Assembly (NCBI GenBank): GCA_002431945.1
Contig: DJET01000075.1
Location: 1-64,000 of the forward strand
Source of the DNA: Ruminococcaceae bacterium UBA5891
GTDB taxonomy: Bacteria > Bacillota > Clostridia > Oscillospirales > Acutalibacteraceae
Length of the DNA: 64,000 bases
Direction of reading: 5' to 3'
Below the pieces are notes generated by a model. It made no database searches. It had not been told where the DNA came from and saw only the letters and a program-made list of their open reading frames with translations. Positions within the stretch are counted from its first letter, which is position 1. Each line of letters opens with the position of its first letter. The position numbers and the translations under genes were made by a program. This document shows positions 1 to 8,333 of this stretch, in pieces.

Positions 1-90
1 CCGCACCTTCGCAATGACGAAAAGGTATGTCATTCTGAGTGCGGAGCACGAAAGAATCCGTAATACCCCTTAAAGGAAAAACGGATTGCC
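1..90. repeat. dispersed palindromic repeat, partial
   Basis: The window opens inside a repeat whose modules recur at 11.76-12.05 kb. GCAATGAC lies at 11-18. A 32-base module running from GTCATTCTGAG to AGAATCCG lies at 29-60, and CGGATTGCC at 82-90. The same 32-base module followed by a CCCCTTAA spacer and CGGATTGCC is found at 11911-11971. It sits just beyond the 3' end of the minus-strand mrp gene and has no coding sense of its own. Confidence 0.75.
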
Positions 91-111
91 GACGGCGCTT
101 TAAAAAGCATT

Positions 112-954
112 TTAAGCGCCGAATTTTTCAGCTACCGTTTTTGCGGCGGCGGTTAAATAATCGCAGTTAAAGCTTTCAAATTCGCCGTTATCCACCATCT
201 GTGCAAGCGAGGTGTCAATAGGCATCTGCGCCAAAAGCGGTATGCCCAGCTCCTCTGCCGCCGTAGTGCTGCCCGAACCGAAAAGCTTTATATGCTTGCC
301 GCAGTCGGGGCATATAACATAGCTCATATTTTCTATCATACCTATAACGGGTATTTCCATCATACGCGCCATATTGTAAGCCTTGCGAACAATAAGCGAA
401 ACTAAATCCTGCGGTGAGGTTACAATAACCACGCCGTCAAGCGGTATGCTTTGAAAAACGGTAAGCGGTACGTCGCCCGTTCCGGGGGGACAGTCGATAA
501 GCAGATAATCAAGCTCGCCCCAAACAACATCGTGCCAAAACTGCTTTACAACGCCTGCTATAACCGGACCGCGCCAAAGCACCGGCATATCCTTTTCCTC
601 AAGCAGCAGGTTTACCGACATAACCTTAATGCCGGTCTTGGTTTCGGCGGGGATAATACCCGTTTCGTTTTGAAATACCTTTGAGTTTATACCAAATGTT
701 TTAGGAATGGAAGGACCTGTAACGTCCGCGTCAAGTATACCCACCTTATAGCCCATACGGTTTAAAAGAACCGCTAACATAGAGGTGGTCATAGACTTGC
801 CTACGCCGCCCTTTCCGCTTACAACGCCGATAACGTGTTTTATTGTATTGTATTCGCCGGTAGGCTCTATAAGGCTTTCTTTATTTCTTGAAGAGCAAGC
901 CTCAGAGCAAGAGGAGCAGTTGCCCGAACAGCCGGTGTTTTTTTCTTCCGCCAT
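112..954 (-). CDS. mrp: Mrp/ApbC (NBP35-like) iron-sulfur carrier P-loop ATPase
   Basis: This is a 280-residue cytoplasmic ATPase of the Mrp/ApbC/NBP35 family, which binds and transfers [4Fe-4S] clusters to apoproteins. Visible features are a Cys-rich N-terminus (C9, C13, C16, C20), the deviant Walker A GKGGVGKS at 47-54, the switch motif CPPGTGD at 155-161, and the cluster-ligand pair CPDC at 215-218. The N-terminal cysteines resemble those of NBP35-type and clostridial Mrp proteins. The start is preceded by GAGGG at a good distance. It follows sigG on the same strand but is separated from it by a terminator, so it is probably transcribed independently. The family assignment is secure; the specific clients are unknown. 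Confidence 0.9.
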   Translation of the reverse strand: MAEEKNTGCSGNCSSCSEACSSRNKESLIEPTGEYNTIKHVIGVVSGKGGVGKSMTTSMLAVLLNRMGYKVGILDADVTGPSIPKTFGINSKVFQNETGIIPAETKTGIKVMSVNLLLEEKDMPVLWRGPVIAGVVKQFWHDVVWGELDYLLIDCPPGTGDVPLTVFQSIPLDGVVIVTSPQDLVSLIVRKAYNMARMMEIPVIGMIENMSYVICPDCGKHIKLFGSGSTTAAEELGIPLLAQMPIDTSLAQMVDNGEFESFNCDYLTAAAKTVAEKFGA

Positions 955-1071
955 TAAAATTCCCTCGCTTTTAATATTATATATGTATTATAGCTCAAAC
1001 GTCATAAAAAATCAATACGCGGCAAAATAAGCGTCGCTTGAGGACGCCCTTGTATTTTCTTTTAAAAAGCA

Positions 1072-1114
1072 ATTCCGAAAAGGAAGACATTTAAAATGCG
1101 TTCCTTTTCGGAAT
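1072..1114 (-). terminator. rho-independent terminator of sigG
   Basis: A perfect 14-bp stem pairs 1072-1085 with 1101-1114 around a 15-base loop. Read on the minus strand it is followed by GCTTTTT. It begins 6 bases after the sigG stop codon. Confidence 0.85.
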
Positions 1115-1119
1115 ATCGT

Positions 1120-1884
1120 TTATTCTTTAATTCTTTTAAGCGCGCCCTTTTCAAGCCTTGAAACCTGCGCCTGGGAAATTCCTATTTCCTCTGAAACCTC
1201 CATTTGGGTTTTTCCGTGCATAAACCTAAGTGAAAGTATATTGCGCTCGCGCTCGCTTAAATTTTTAATTGCTTCTTTAAGCGAAATTTCGTCAAGCCAG
1301 TTGCGGTCGTCGTTATTGTCGCCTACCTGATCAAGCACATAAATTGTGTCGCCGCCGTCCGAATAAACGGGATCGTAAAGCGAAACGGGGCTTACAATGC
1401 TTTCAAGCGCTATCACAACGTCTTCGATAGGCATTTTAAGCTCGTCCGCAATTTCCTTAACGGTAGGCTCGGTCTGCTTTTTTGCGGCAAGCTTTTCTTT
1501 AGCCTGCATTGCCTTATAGGCGGTGTCCTTAATTGAACGGCTTACCCTTATGGCGTTATTATCGCGCAAATAGCGCCTTATTTCGCCTATTATCATCGGA
1601 ACGGCATAGGTTGAAAAGCGCACGTTTTGCGTAATATCAAAATTATCTATTGATTTTATCAGCCCTATACAGCCCACCTGAAACAGATCGTCAAGGTTTT
1701 CGCCTCTTCCGGTAAAGCGCTGAATAACGCTTAAAACAAGACGGAGGTTGCCGTTTATAAGCTCGTCGCGGGCAGAAGTATCGCCGTTTTTAACTTTTTT
1801 TAAAAGCGCTTCCTTTTGAGCCTCTTTAAGAACGGGAAGCTTTGAAGTATCTACGCCGCATATAAAAACCTTGTTATTATACAT
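1120..1884 (-). CDS. sigG: RNA polymerase sigma-G factor (forespore, late)
   Basis: This 254-residue protein is the late forespore sigma factor that switches on spore-protection and germination genes after engulfment. The N-terminus carries CGVDTSKLPVL, the SigG-specific signature. It is followed by region 2 (about 46-109, with DDLFQVGCIGL and VRFSTYAVPMIIGEIRR), region 3, and a region 4 helix-turn-helix near 225-253 (TQMEVSEEIGISQAQVSR). Length and similarity to Bacillus SigG are high along the whole chain, which separates it from SigF and SigB. A strong GGAGGTG precedes the ATG. In Bacillus sigG lies beside sigE and spoIIGA; no such neighbours are present here. A SigF/SigG-like promoter is visible upstream. 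It shows directly that the organism is, or descends from, an endospore former. Confidence 0.95.
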   Translation of the reverse strand: MYNNKVFICGVDTSKLPVLKEAQKEALLKKVKNGDTSARDELINGNLRLVLSVIQRFTGRGENLDDLFQVGCIGLIKSIDNFDITQNVRFSTYAVPMIIGEIRRYLRDNNAIRVSRSIKDTAYKAMQAKEKLAAKKQTEPTVKEIADELKMPIEDVVIALESIVSPVSLYDPVYSDGGDTIYVLDQVGDNNDDRNWLDEISLKEAIKNLSERERNILSLRFMHGKTQMEVSEEIGISQAQVSRLEKGALKRIKE

Positions 1885-1913
1885 GATAAGGCACCTCCGT
1901 AATTACTATTAGA

Positions 1914-1942
1914 ATTATTACCCTAAAGCGCCTTATATAAAC
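1914..1942 (-). promoter_or_regulatory. sigG: candidate SigF/SigG-type promoter of sigG
   Basis: On the minus strand, GTTTA (1938-1942) is separated by 15 bases from GGTAATAAT (1914-1922). This is an approximate match to the forespore sigma pattern (GYWTA, 15 bases, GGnnAnnnT). It ends about 30 bases before the sigG ATG, as expected for autoregulated sigG. The match is imperfect. Confidence 0.4.
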
Positions 1943-2036
1943 TCATATTAAATTTTTTGTTTCGACATATTTCACTTGCATTTGCAATAAATGCGGGCAG
2001 GAGTACGAACGGAAGCCTTGCCCGAAATTATTTGCG

Positions 2037-2065
2037 TTGAAGTTAAAACGCCTAAATGCTATAAT
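2037..2065 (+). promoter_or_regulatory. sigma-A promoter of the first ECF module
   Basis: TTGAAG (2037-2042), a 17-base spacer and TATAAT (2060-2065) lie 33 bases upstream of the TTG start of the first ECF sigma gene. Confidence 0.65.
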
Positions 2066-2098
2066 AAACCAAAATGCAATTAAAAGGATAGGATAGTA

Positions 2099-2632
2099 TT
2101 GATAGCTTTATACTTAAGCCTGATAGACTCCGATGAGTCTAAGGATAAATTTGAAGAGCTGTATATAAAATACAGAAAGCAGATGAAAATAATAGCCTTT
2201 AAAATTCTCGGAGACGAGGGGCTTGCCGAGGACGCCGTACATAACGCTTTTTTAAAGATAATTTCCGTTTTTGATAAATTTAATGAAATTGATTGTCAGA
2301 AAACGAAGAACTTGATCGTTATAATTATCAGAAGCGTTTCAATCGATATGTACCGCAAAAGAAACAGGGAATTTGAAAAAACGGATATTCTTGATAAGGA
2401 ATTACCGGCCGAAACCGATTTTTCCGCCGTACAGGTTGAGGCCGTTCTGAAAGCAATAGAGGCTCTGCCGAAAATTTACAGCGATATTCTGCTGCTTAAA
2501 ATCGAATACGATTATAAGGATAAAGAAATCGCCGGTATTTTGGGAACAAATGTTAATACCGTAAGCAAACGGCTGGAGCGCGCGAGAAAACAGCTGAAAC
2601 AACAATTGCTTAAAGGAGGCTCGGCAGAATGA
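2099..2632 (+). CDS. ECF-type RNA polymerase sigma factor
   Basis: This is a 177-residue sigma-70 family ECF factor with only regions 2 and 4. Region 2 begins near residue 18 (FEELYIKYRKQMK, then LAEDAVHNAFLKI, typical of the -10 recognition helices). Region 4 near 125-170 has the pattern YKDKEIAGILGTNVNTVSKR, a DNA-binding helix-turn-helix. It probably starts at TTG, preceded by AAGGATAGGA. Its stop codon overlaps the ATG of the next gene (ATGA), so it is translationally coupled to a membrane anti-sigma-like protein. The pair should form a signal-responsive switch. The target genes and signal are unknown. It is distinct in sequence from the second ECF factor at 3616-4152. Confidence 0.88.
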   Translation: MIALYLSLIDSDESKDKFEELYIKYRKQMKIIAFKILGDEGLAEDAVHNAFLKIISVFDKFNEIDCQKTKNLIVIIIRSVSIDMYRKRNREFEKTDILDKELPAETDFSAVQVEAVLKAIEALPKIYSDILLLKIEYDYKDKEIAGILGTNVNTVSKRLERARKQLKQQLLKGGSAE

Positions 2633-3327
2633 ATAACCTTAATGAAAACAATTTAAAAGAGGCCGTGCGCCTTTATGCTCAAAAAATGGCTGAAAGCTTT
2701 CCCGACGAAGGGGAAGCTTCCGACGTTGTGTTTTCAGACGGGTTTGAGCGGAAAATGAACCGTATAATAAAGCAAAGAAAAAAGCCTTTCTTTAAAATTT
2801 TCAATACAGCGGCTAAAAGAGCAGCCTGCGCGGCGGCGGTGTTTATTGTTATCCTTTCGCTGTCATTAAGCGTTAAAGCCGTAAGGGAGCCGTTTCTTAA
2901 ATTGCTTCAAAAGGTTTTTTACAACCACATTGAGCTTGAATTTGAAGGCGACAGAAAGGACTGTATTGCCGAAATTTACGCCGTTACCGAAATTCCCGAT
3001 GGTTATACCTTGACCGATGAAACGACGGACGTGATAATGGTTAAAAGAATATACGAAAAAGAAAAAGGTACATTATTTTCTTATACGCAGTATGCTACCG
3101 AAAACGTTATGGTAAATATCGATAACGAGCATTCAAAGCACTACAAAAAAACGGTGGACGATATCGAACTTTATATAGCCGATTTTGAGGAAGATAATAT
3201 GAAGATCGTTTACTGGGTGCAGGACGGATATTTATTCAATTTAACATTTTACGGCAGACTCTCTGACGATGAAATAATACCGATAATTAGAAGCAATACG
3301 ATAGTCGGATACCAAAAAGAAGAATAG
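2629..3327 (+). CDS. membrane-anchored anti-sigma-like protein with DUF4367-type ectodomain
   Basis: This 232-residue protein has a charged cytoplasmic N-terminus (1-63), one membrane helix (about 64-83) and an extracytoplasmic C-terminal domain. That domain has the DUF4367 pattern: IPDGYTL, then an SYTQY strand, an IDNEH turn, and a final YLFNLTFYGRLSDDEII segment. Proteins of this layout encoded directly after ECF genes usually hold the sigma factor at the membrane and release it on an envelope signal. It overlaps the sigma gene by four bases. Its first 90 residues resemble those of the protein at 4166-5323 (a F-x-K-M-x-R-I-I-K core before the helix), so the two anti-sigma candidates are related. 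The ligand sensed outside the cell is unknown. Confidence 0.75.
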   Translation: MNNLNENNLKEAVRLYAQKMAESFPDEGEASDVVFSDGFERKMNRIIKQRKKPFFKIFNTAAKRAACAAAVFIVILSLSLSVKAVREPFLKLLQKVFYNHIELEFEGDRKDCIAEIYAVTEIPDGYTLTDETTDVIMVKRIYEKEKGTLFSYTQYATENVMVNIDNEHSKHYKKTVDDIELYIADFEEDNMKIVYWVQDGYLFNLTFYGRLSDDEIIPIIRSNTIVGYQKEE

Positions 3328-3338
3328 GACGTGTTAAA

Positions 3339-3494
3339 ATGCAGCAGCCCCTGCCGACGGTATGGATCAACAAAGAAGAAAAAATAATTTCATTTCACCG
3401 TGAGGAAAATTATGAAATGAAAACCTTTAAAACACAGAATGATTATACCGTATTCATTTTAATACACGGCAGGGGCGGGTATAAATTCAAATAA
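3339..3494 (+). CDS. conserved-looking 51-residue small protein
   Basis: A short open frame follows the anti-sigma gene by 11 bases, with AGGA upstream of its ATG. It encodes 51 residues with the pattern VWINKEEKIISFH near the start and an aromatic, glycine-rich end (HGRGGYKFK). From memory, similar short proteins with a W-x-N-x-E-E-K-I-x-S-F-H core and a G-Y-x-F end occur in Clostridia; this could not be checked. It probably belongs to the first ECF transcript. No function can be given, and no cysteine cluster, membrane helix or signal peptide is visible. Confidence 0.55.
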   Translation: MQQPLPTVWINKEEKIISFHREENYEMKTFKTQNDYTVFILIHGRGGYKFK

Positions 3495-3615
3495 AACAGA
3501 TCGGGATCATTTGACCGTTATTGATAAACACGAAGAATAAAAAATTTGTCCCCTTATTTGTTTTCGAAGTGTTGTATTAACAGTAATGAAATTGTGAGGT
3601 GTTTAAAGTTTTGCT

Positions 3616-4152
3616 ATGTTACTGTTATGTTTAACTTTTATCGACGATGTCAGTGATAAAAATTTGTTTGAAAATTTATTCTTTTCTTACAGAAAGCAAA
3701 TGATCTGTCTTGCATTATCCTATGTACATAACAATGAAGACGCAGAGGATATTGTTCATGACGTTTTTCTTAAAATTGCGCAGAGATATATGCCGATTAT
3801 AAAAGAAATCAATAATGAAACGGATATGCGGAATTATCTTTTAAAGGCAACCAAAAACGCCGCGTTAAACAGGCTGCGTAAAGAAAAAAACGGCAGGGAA
3901 TATATAAGCTCTGTTTCCGAATGTATATCGGACGATGACTTTACAGCGGAAATTTGCAAAAAAGCCGAGTACACCCAAATACTTAACGCAATAAGCTCGT
4001 TAGATGAAATTTACAGATATTCGCTTTATTATCACTTTGTATTGGAAATGCCTGTAAAGCAGGTTGCTGAAATGCTTGATCAATCGGTATCAACAACAAA
4101 AAAGCAATTGGTGCGCGGCAAAAAAGCGCTTATAAGCTTACTTGAAATATAG
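3616..4152 (+). CDS. ECF-type RNA polymerase sigma factor (second module)
   Basis: This 178-residue ECF sigma factor has region 2 near 20-90 (FFSYRKQMICLALSYV, EDAEDIVHDVFLKI) and region 4 near 125-175 (PVKQVAEMLDQSVSTTKKQL). The ATG is preceded by GTGAGGTG at a rather long distance of about 14 bases, so translation may be modest. It is followed at 13 bases by a paralogue of the first anti-sigma protein and then by six envelope-protein genes with short or overlapping junctions. It is likely the regulator of this whole run, probably by autoregulation, but no ECF-type promoter could be defined with confidence. Confidence 0.88.
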   Translation: MLLLCLTFIDDVSDKNLFENLFFSYRKQMICLALSYVHNNEDAEDIVHDVFLKIAQRYMPIIKEINNETDMRNYLLKATKNAALNRLRKEKNGREYISSVSECISDDDFTAEICKKAEYTQILNAISSLDEIYRYSLYYHFVLEMPVKQVAEMLDQSVSTTKKQLVRGKKALISLLEI

Positions 4153-4165
4153 GGGGACAGGGTTT

Positions 4166-5323
4166 ATGACGATATGCAAGGAACAATTTATATCCGCGTT
4201 AAGGGAAGCGGTTTCCGCCGAGTTTGAGAATATCCCGAAAAGTGAAAATACAATTGAATTTTCTTTTTCAAACGCATTTAACAAAAAAATGCAAAGGCTT
4301 ATCAAATCACAGAAAAGCTCTTATTGGAATTTAATTAAAACCGTTCCGAAAAGGGTTGCGATCATATGCATTGCGGTTGCGGCAATGCTTTGCGGCGCTC
4401 TGTGTATAAAGCCTGTAAGGGTATCTGCCGAGGGAATTATTCAGGATATAATTGTTAAAACAAAAAATATTTTTCAAAGAGCGTATGAAGAGGGAATACC
4501 TCTTTCCGAGGTTGACAAGGACGGCGATTTTAAATATACCGAGTTTAAGGGCGAGGAAAGAACAGCCGGGCAGGACGAAAGCACCTCGTCTGTTACGGGG
4601 GAGACCTTTGCGGACCCTAAAACCGAGATATACAATAAAATGCTCAATACTATCGATCATTTCAATACGATTGAGTTAAGCGTCGATATACATATGTCGG
4701 CGGATGAATATTTAACGGTAAACTCTTATTCAAATATAGACAAATCTTTGGCTTACGAGGCGGTTTACGTTCATAACCGACTGAGGTTTGAAACCTTTTG
4801 CAGCCCCGATCACTATACCCTGATCAACGTTGACCACAGTGAGAAAACATACACTTACCGTTATTTAAAGGTATACAGCCGTTCCGATTCGCCGTATATT
4901 CCGCTGGAGGAGCGAATAAAGATCACTCCCGAAACGGGGGACGGGTTACCCTGTTACTGTTACAGAGCAAACGCAACCAACTGCCCCATGGCGTCGTATT
5001 CAATATTGCCTGAGGGGCTTACTTTCAGCTATCTGGCGGATTTTGACAGGTGGACAATAGCAGACGGCGACGCCGAATATCTCGGCAGAAGGTGCATTAA
5101 AATAACCGGCACGCCTACGCCGTATTCCGGCAATAAGCATAATAACGACAGCTTTATGATGCTTGCCGACAGGGAGACAGGAATTTTAATGAAGTTTGAG
5201 GGATATAAAAACGGAAAGGTTTCCGGCAGTATTAACGTAACAAAATGCGTTATCGACGGCGAAACGGAAATAAAAAGGTTCGACGAAAAACAATATTCTT
5301 CATATAAACAGGAGGATAGATAA
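4166..5323 (+). CDS. membrane anti-sigma-like protein with LolA/RseB-like ectodomain
   Basis: The chosen ATG at 4166 follows a GGGGG ribosome site at 9 bases. An in-frame TTG at 4142 would overlap the sigma gene but lacks a good site. The 385-residue product has a cytoplasmic N-terminus (1-62), a membrane helix (about 63-81) and a large extracytoplasmic domain (about 130-385) rich in beta-strand patterns. That domain resembles the half-barrel of LolA/RseB-type sigma regulators (MLNTIDHFNTIELSVDIHM, later YLGRRCIKITGTP and DRETGILMKFEGY). The N-terminal region resembles the protein at 2629-3327, supporting a shared sigma-binding role. A Thr/Ser/Glu-rich linker near 105-135 separates membrane and domain. 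The function is inferred from position and layout. Confidence 0.72.
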   Translation: MTICKEQFISALREAVSAEFENIPKSENTIEFSFSNAFNKKMQRLIKSQKSSYWNLIKTVPKRVAIICIAVAAMLCGALCIKPVRVSAEGIIQDIIVKTKNIFQRAYEEGIPLSEVDKDGDFKYTEFKGEERTAGQDESTSSVTGETFADPKTEIYNKMLNTIDHFNTIELSVDIHMSADEYLTVNSYSNIDKSLAYEAVYVHNRLRFETFCSPDHYTLINVDHSEKTYTYRYLKVYSRSDSPYIPLEERIKITPETGDGLPCYCYRANATNCPMASYSILPEGLTFSYLADFDRWTIADGDAEYLGRRCIKITGTPTPYSGNKHNNDSFMMLADRETGILMKFEGYKNGKVSGSINVTKCVIDGETEIKRFDEKQYSSYKQEDR

Positions 5324-5325
5324 AG

Positions 5326-5703
5326 ATGAAAAAAGCTTTGCTGTATTCGGGCTGGATTTTATTTGCGTTTGTATTAACGGCAATGTTTTGGATAACAAAA
5401 CCGTCCGATACCGTTGATTTCAGCGGAGTAGTAAAATCAATTGAATACAACAAACAAGAAAAATGCACCTGCATTAAGGCATCCTTGATTTATGATGACG
5501 CCTCAAGAGTTACCGTTAAAGTTAAAGACAATATTTCCGTGAAAGAGGTAACGGGCGAAAAAATGGAAATTGACGATATCGAGGTCGGCGATTTAATCAA
5601 TTTGGATTATAAGGGCAAAATTGACGGTAAAAACAGCATTGTAACCGCCAAGTGGATAAAGGTGGCTAAGGGGTATATGTTAAAAAACGGTGAGGTGAAG
5701 TAG
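5326..5703 (+). CDS. small membrane-anchored envelope protein, unknown function
   Basis: This 125-residue protein starts two bases after the previous stop, behind a near-perfect AGGAGG. Residues 5-25 form an N-terminal membrane anchor or uncleaved signal. The rest is an extracytoplasmic beta-rich domain with a pattern like an OB-type barrel (FSGVVKSIEYN, SRVTVKVKD, IEVGDLINLDYKGKI). That resembles DUF3221/YobA-like small secreted domains, but the resemblance is weak. It is part of the second ECF-linked operon. Confidence 0.6.
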   Translation: MKKALLYSGWILFAFVLTAMFWITKPSDTVDFSGVVKSIEYNKQEKCTCIKASLIYDDASRVTVKVKDNISVKEVTGEKMEIDDIEVGDLINLDYKGKIDGKNSIVTAKWIKVAKGYMLKNGEVK

Positions 5704-5704
5704 T

Positions 5705-6298
5705 GTGGCCAAAACTGCGGGGAAACAGAAAATCTTAATAATTATCAGCCTTATAATTATAGCGGCAATATGCGCCGCATTTGTAAATCTTTATAAAGAA
5801 AAGAATTATTGGCAGGAGGACGCTGCGGGGTACAATCGTTATCATTGGGAGGAGCTTAACCTTATGGCGTCAACCGCAGAAAATACGGGTTTTACCAAAG
5901 AGGGTATAAGCGAAATATATCTTTATATAAACGCTAAGGTTTTTTCCTGCACTTCGGGGCTTTATCCCGCGTTTAACGGGGACGGGACATACACAAGATT
6001 TTTGGATACTTACTATGTTTCTTTGGCGCAGGATATAATGTCAAATCACAATTTGAGCGATGAAGAGGTGCAGGAAGCAACGAAAATATTTAAGGAGGCA
6101 ACCGTTTCGCTTAAAGAACTGACCTCTGCCGTTTTAAAAATGACAGAAACGCAAAAGGATAAAATTGCGTTAAGAAAAGTCGGCTCGCCTATATATAATA
6201 AAGCCGAAGAAATGATAAGGGAATACTGCAACAAATACGGGAAAATGATTTCCGATTTTAACCGTTCAAATAATAATGCGAAGGGTGATATGGAATGA
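5705..6298 (+). CDS. membrane-anchored protein, unknown function
   Basis: The GTG start lies one base past the previous stop, with GAGGTG upstream. The 197-residue product has one N-terminal membrane helix (about 9-28) followed by a mainly helical extracytoplasmic region, including a motif-free stretch of alternating charged and hydrophobic residues near 115-190. No family was recognised. It overlaps the next gene through ATGA, so the two are co-translated. Confidence 0.6.
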   Translation: MAKTAGKQKILIIISLIIIAAICAAFVNLYKEKNYWQEDAAGYNRYHWEELNLMASTAENTGFTKEGISEIYLYINAKVFSCTSGLYPAFNGDGTYTRFLDTYYVSLAQDIMSNHNLSDEEVQEATKIFKEATVSLKELTSAVLKMTETQKDKIALRKVGSPIYNKAEEMIREYCNKYGKMISDFNRSNNNAKGDME

Positions 6299-7323
6299 AA
6301 CGTAAAAGCTTTTGTTTGCTGATATTATTTATTATATCGCTTACGGCTTTCTTTTGCTCATGCTCAGGGGGCAATGCAGAAAGCTCCGTGGAAAAAAGCG
6401 TTTCAGAAAGCGCTAAAGAAACGTCGTTCGATATTATCGGCGAATTAACGGGACCTGCAAAGGAGAATATTTCCCATTTTTTAAACGGGGATATAACGGA
6501 AATTAAAATAACCGATTATTGCGTTGACAGCGGCGATCCGCCCGAATATGTGCTGAGCGACGGGGCGAAAATAAAGGAATTTGCAAACCTTTTGTCTCAG
6601 GAAAGCTGGAGTGCCGAGGATGACGATGTATATACCGCGGAAAAATTTATAAGCACAAAATTTGAACTGAAAAACAAGCAGGATACGGTTGCGGTTATCG
6701 ATCTGACAACATGGATGGTGGACGCTTACGGCGTTGCGGAAATAAGCGGCGGTTCACGCACGGCAAGCTTCCGAATTTCAGAAAGAACTTATTTTGATCT
6801 GCGCGCCTTGCCTACCGGAAAGTATTATTTGCATAAATCGGATTTTAAAAAACCGGACAAGGAAATTTCCCTTAAATTACAAAATAAAATGCTGTACGGG
6901 CTTAATGAAGATGAAAAATCGGGCGTTTGCGGGAAGCTGCGGCAGGCGCATTACTGTTTGGAAAGCCTGCTTCTTGAAAATGTATCGTTTTTAAAGACCC
7001 CGAACGGCGCCGGTTGGGATTTGGCTGTTACCGGTTTTAGTGAAAATGTTATCAGAGGAAATTTCAGCTTCGGCGGGGTGCTAAAGCTGCTTGAAAGCAT
7101 TTGCGGTAATTTAAAGGACCGCGATACGAAAAAAGCATTTGAAAAGATGCATAACGATCTGCAAAGCGCCTGTGATAAGCGGGATTTAAAGGGTGTTTTT
7201 AAGGTACACGAATATATACACGATTATGATTATTTCTCCGTAAATTATCCCCCTGTTTACGAGCTGGCACCCGCGGACTGGGGCGGCATTGATGTATATT
7301 TCGGGCATTTGCCGAAGATATAG
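6295..7323 (+). CDS. predicted lipoprotein, unknown function
   Basis: This 342-residue protein begins with a lipoprotein signal (KRKSFCLLILFIISL...) and a lipobox ending at a cysteine near residue 23 (FCSC followed by SGG), so it should be lipid-anchored outside the membrane. A Ser/Glu-rich linker follows. The body (about 50-340) mixes beta and helical patterns, with no recognised domain. It overlaps the upstream gene by four bases and lies 48 bases before the next gene, inside the ECF-linked run. Confidence 0.65.
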   Translation: MKRKSFCLLILFIISLTAFFCSCSGGNAESSVEKSVSESAKETSFDIIGELTGPAKENISHFLNGDITEIKITDYCVDSGDPPEYVLSDGAKIKEFANLLSQESWSAEDDDVYTAEKFISTKFELKNKQDTVAVIDLTTWMVDAYGVAEISGGSRTASFRISERTYFDLRALPTGKYYLHKSDFKKPDKEISLKLQNKMLYGLNEDEKSGVCGKLRQAHYCLESLLLENVSFLKTPNGAGWDLAVTGFSENVIRGNFSFGGVLKLLESICGNLKDRDTKKAFEKMHNDLQSACDKRDLKGVFKVHEYIHDYDYFSVNYPPVYELAPADWGGIDVYFGHLPKI

Positions 7324-7371
7324 CAAGCGCGCTTTAATTTTAATCGGTTATAAATATAAGAAGGGCGTATT

Positions 7372-7890
7372 ATGAAAAAAAGCGATATAAAGTTGATTGT
7401 ATTTCCGATCGTTACAGTGCTGATGTTGGGAACTATCTGGTTTTTTGTTTTGACTCAGGATAAGCCTAAAACCGCTATATCATATGAAAAGGTGTGGAGT
7501 ATTTTAGAGAGTAACGGTTATACGCCTGCGGATTTAACAAAGGCCTACCAAGAAAAATGGAGCTTGGGCGACGCTTTACAAAAAGCCGTAAATTACGAAA
7601 CAGATGAATTGCAATTTAACTTTTTTGCATTTGACAGAGCGGAAACGGCTGAGAACATCAGTAAACAGTATCAAACCTATATTAAAGAAAAAGGCTTTGA
7701 GGATAAAAACACTCTTGTATCAAAGAAAGCCTCCGATTATTCTCTTTATACCGCAAAGGCAAACGGAACATATACGATAAATATGCGTGTTTCGGATACG
7801 GTTGTTTTTGCGTATTGTAAAGAGGAAAATGAAGACTTATTAAATCAAATTATGAGGAATATCGGTTATTTTAATGAGGATAATAAATGA
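7372..7890 (+). CDS. membrane-anchored protein, unknown function
   Basis: This 172-residue product has an N-terminal membrane helix (about 8-26) and an extracytoplasmic domain. The pattern YEKVWSILESNGYTPADLTKAY, followed by FNFFAFDRAETAENI, suggests a compact alpha/beta fold. AGAAGGG precedes the ATG. Its stop overlaps the ATG of the next gene (ATGA). No family recognised. Confidence 0.6.
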   Translation: MKKSDIKLIVFPIVTVLMLGTIWFFVLTQDKPKTAISYEKVWSILESNGYTPADLTKAYQEKWSLGDALQKAVNYETDELQFNFFAFDRAETAENISKQYQTYIKEKGFEDKNTLVSKKASDYSLYTAKANGTYTINMRVSDTVVFAYCKEENEDLLNQIMRNIGYFNEDNK

Positions 7891-8333
7891 AAAATATCAA
7901 ATATAAGATCGGATACGATCTGTTTTCGCTTTTTCCGGCAGGGCTTGCACTTTTTGTTTTCGGCGGTGCAACGGTTTTATTAAAGCTTAAAAGCAACGGA
8001 GCATTTATTTTTACGGGTTTTTTAAGCTTGGCGGTAATAATTATAATCGCGCTTGTTATATATGCTTATTTTTTTAAAAAAATTCTTATAAACGAAGAAG
8101 GGTTTTATTTTAAAAACGGCATTTCAAAAGCAAAATTTTATAAGTTTTCGGATATTGCCGAGGCTTGGGATAGCAGCGGTATTGCACGAAACGGTGCGAA
8201 CCGATACTATTTGAATTTTAAGACCGCAGACGGAATTGTTGAAAAATTCCCTTTTACCGCAGAAAATGCCGAAGGCGTTGATTTTTTGATAAGTAACGTT
8301 ATGGGTGATAATACGAATGGAAAAGAACCGTAA
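7887..8333 (+). CDS. two-helix membrane protein with PH-like domain
   Basis: This 148-residue protein carries two adjacent membrane helices (about 12-33 and 41-65) and then a roughly 75-residue cytoplasmic beta-rich domain. The pattern ILINEEGFYFKNGISKAKFYKFSDIAEAW is like the bacterial PH-type domains of DUF304/YcxB-like proteins. It overlaps the upstream gene by four bases. The following gene encodes a similar protein, so the two may be diverged duplicates forming one membrane complex. Confidence 0.6.
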   Translation: MKNIKYKIGYDLFSLFPAGLALFVFGGATVLLKLKSNGAFIFTGFLSLAVIIIIALVIYAYFFKKILINEEGFYFKNGISKAKFYKFSDIAEAWDSSGIARNGANRYYLNFKTADGIVEKFPFTAENAEGVDFLISNVMGDNTNGKEP

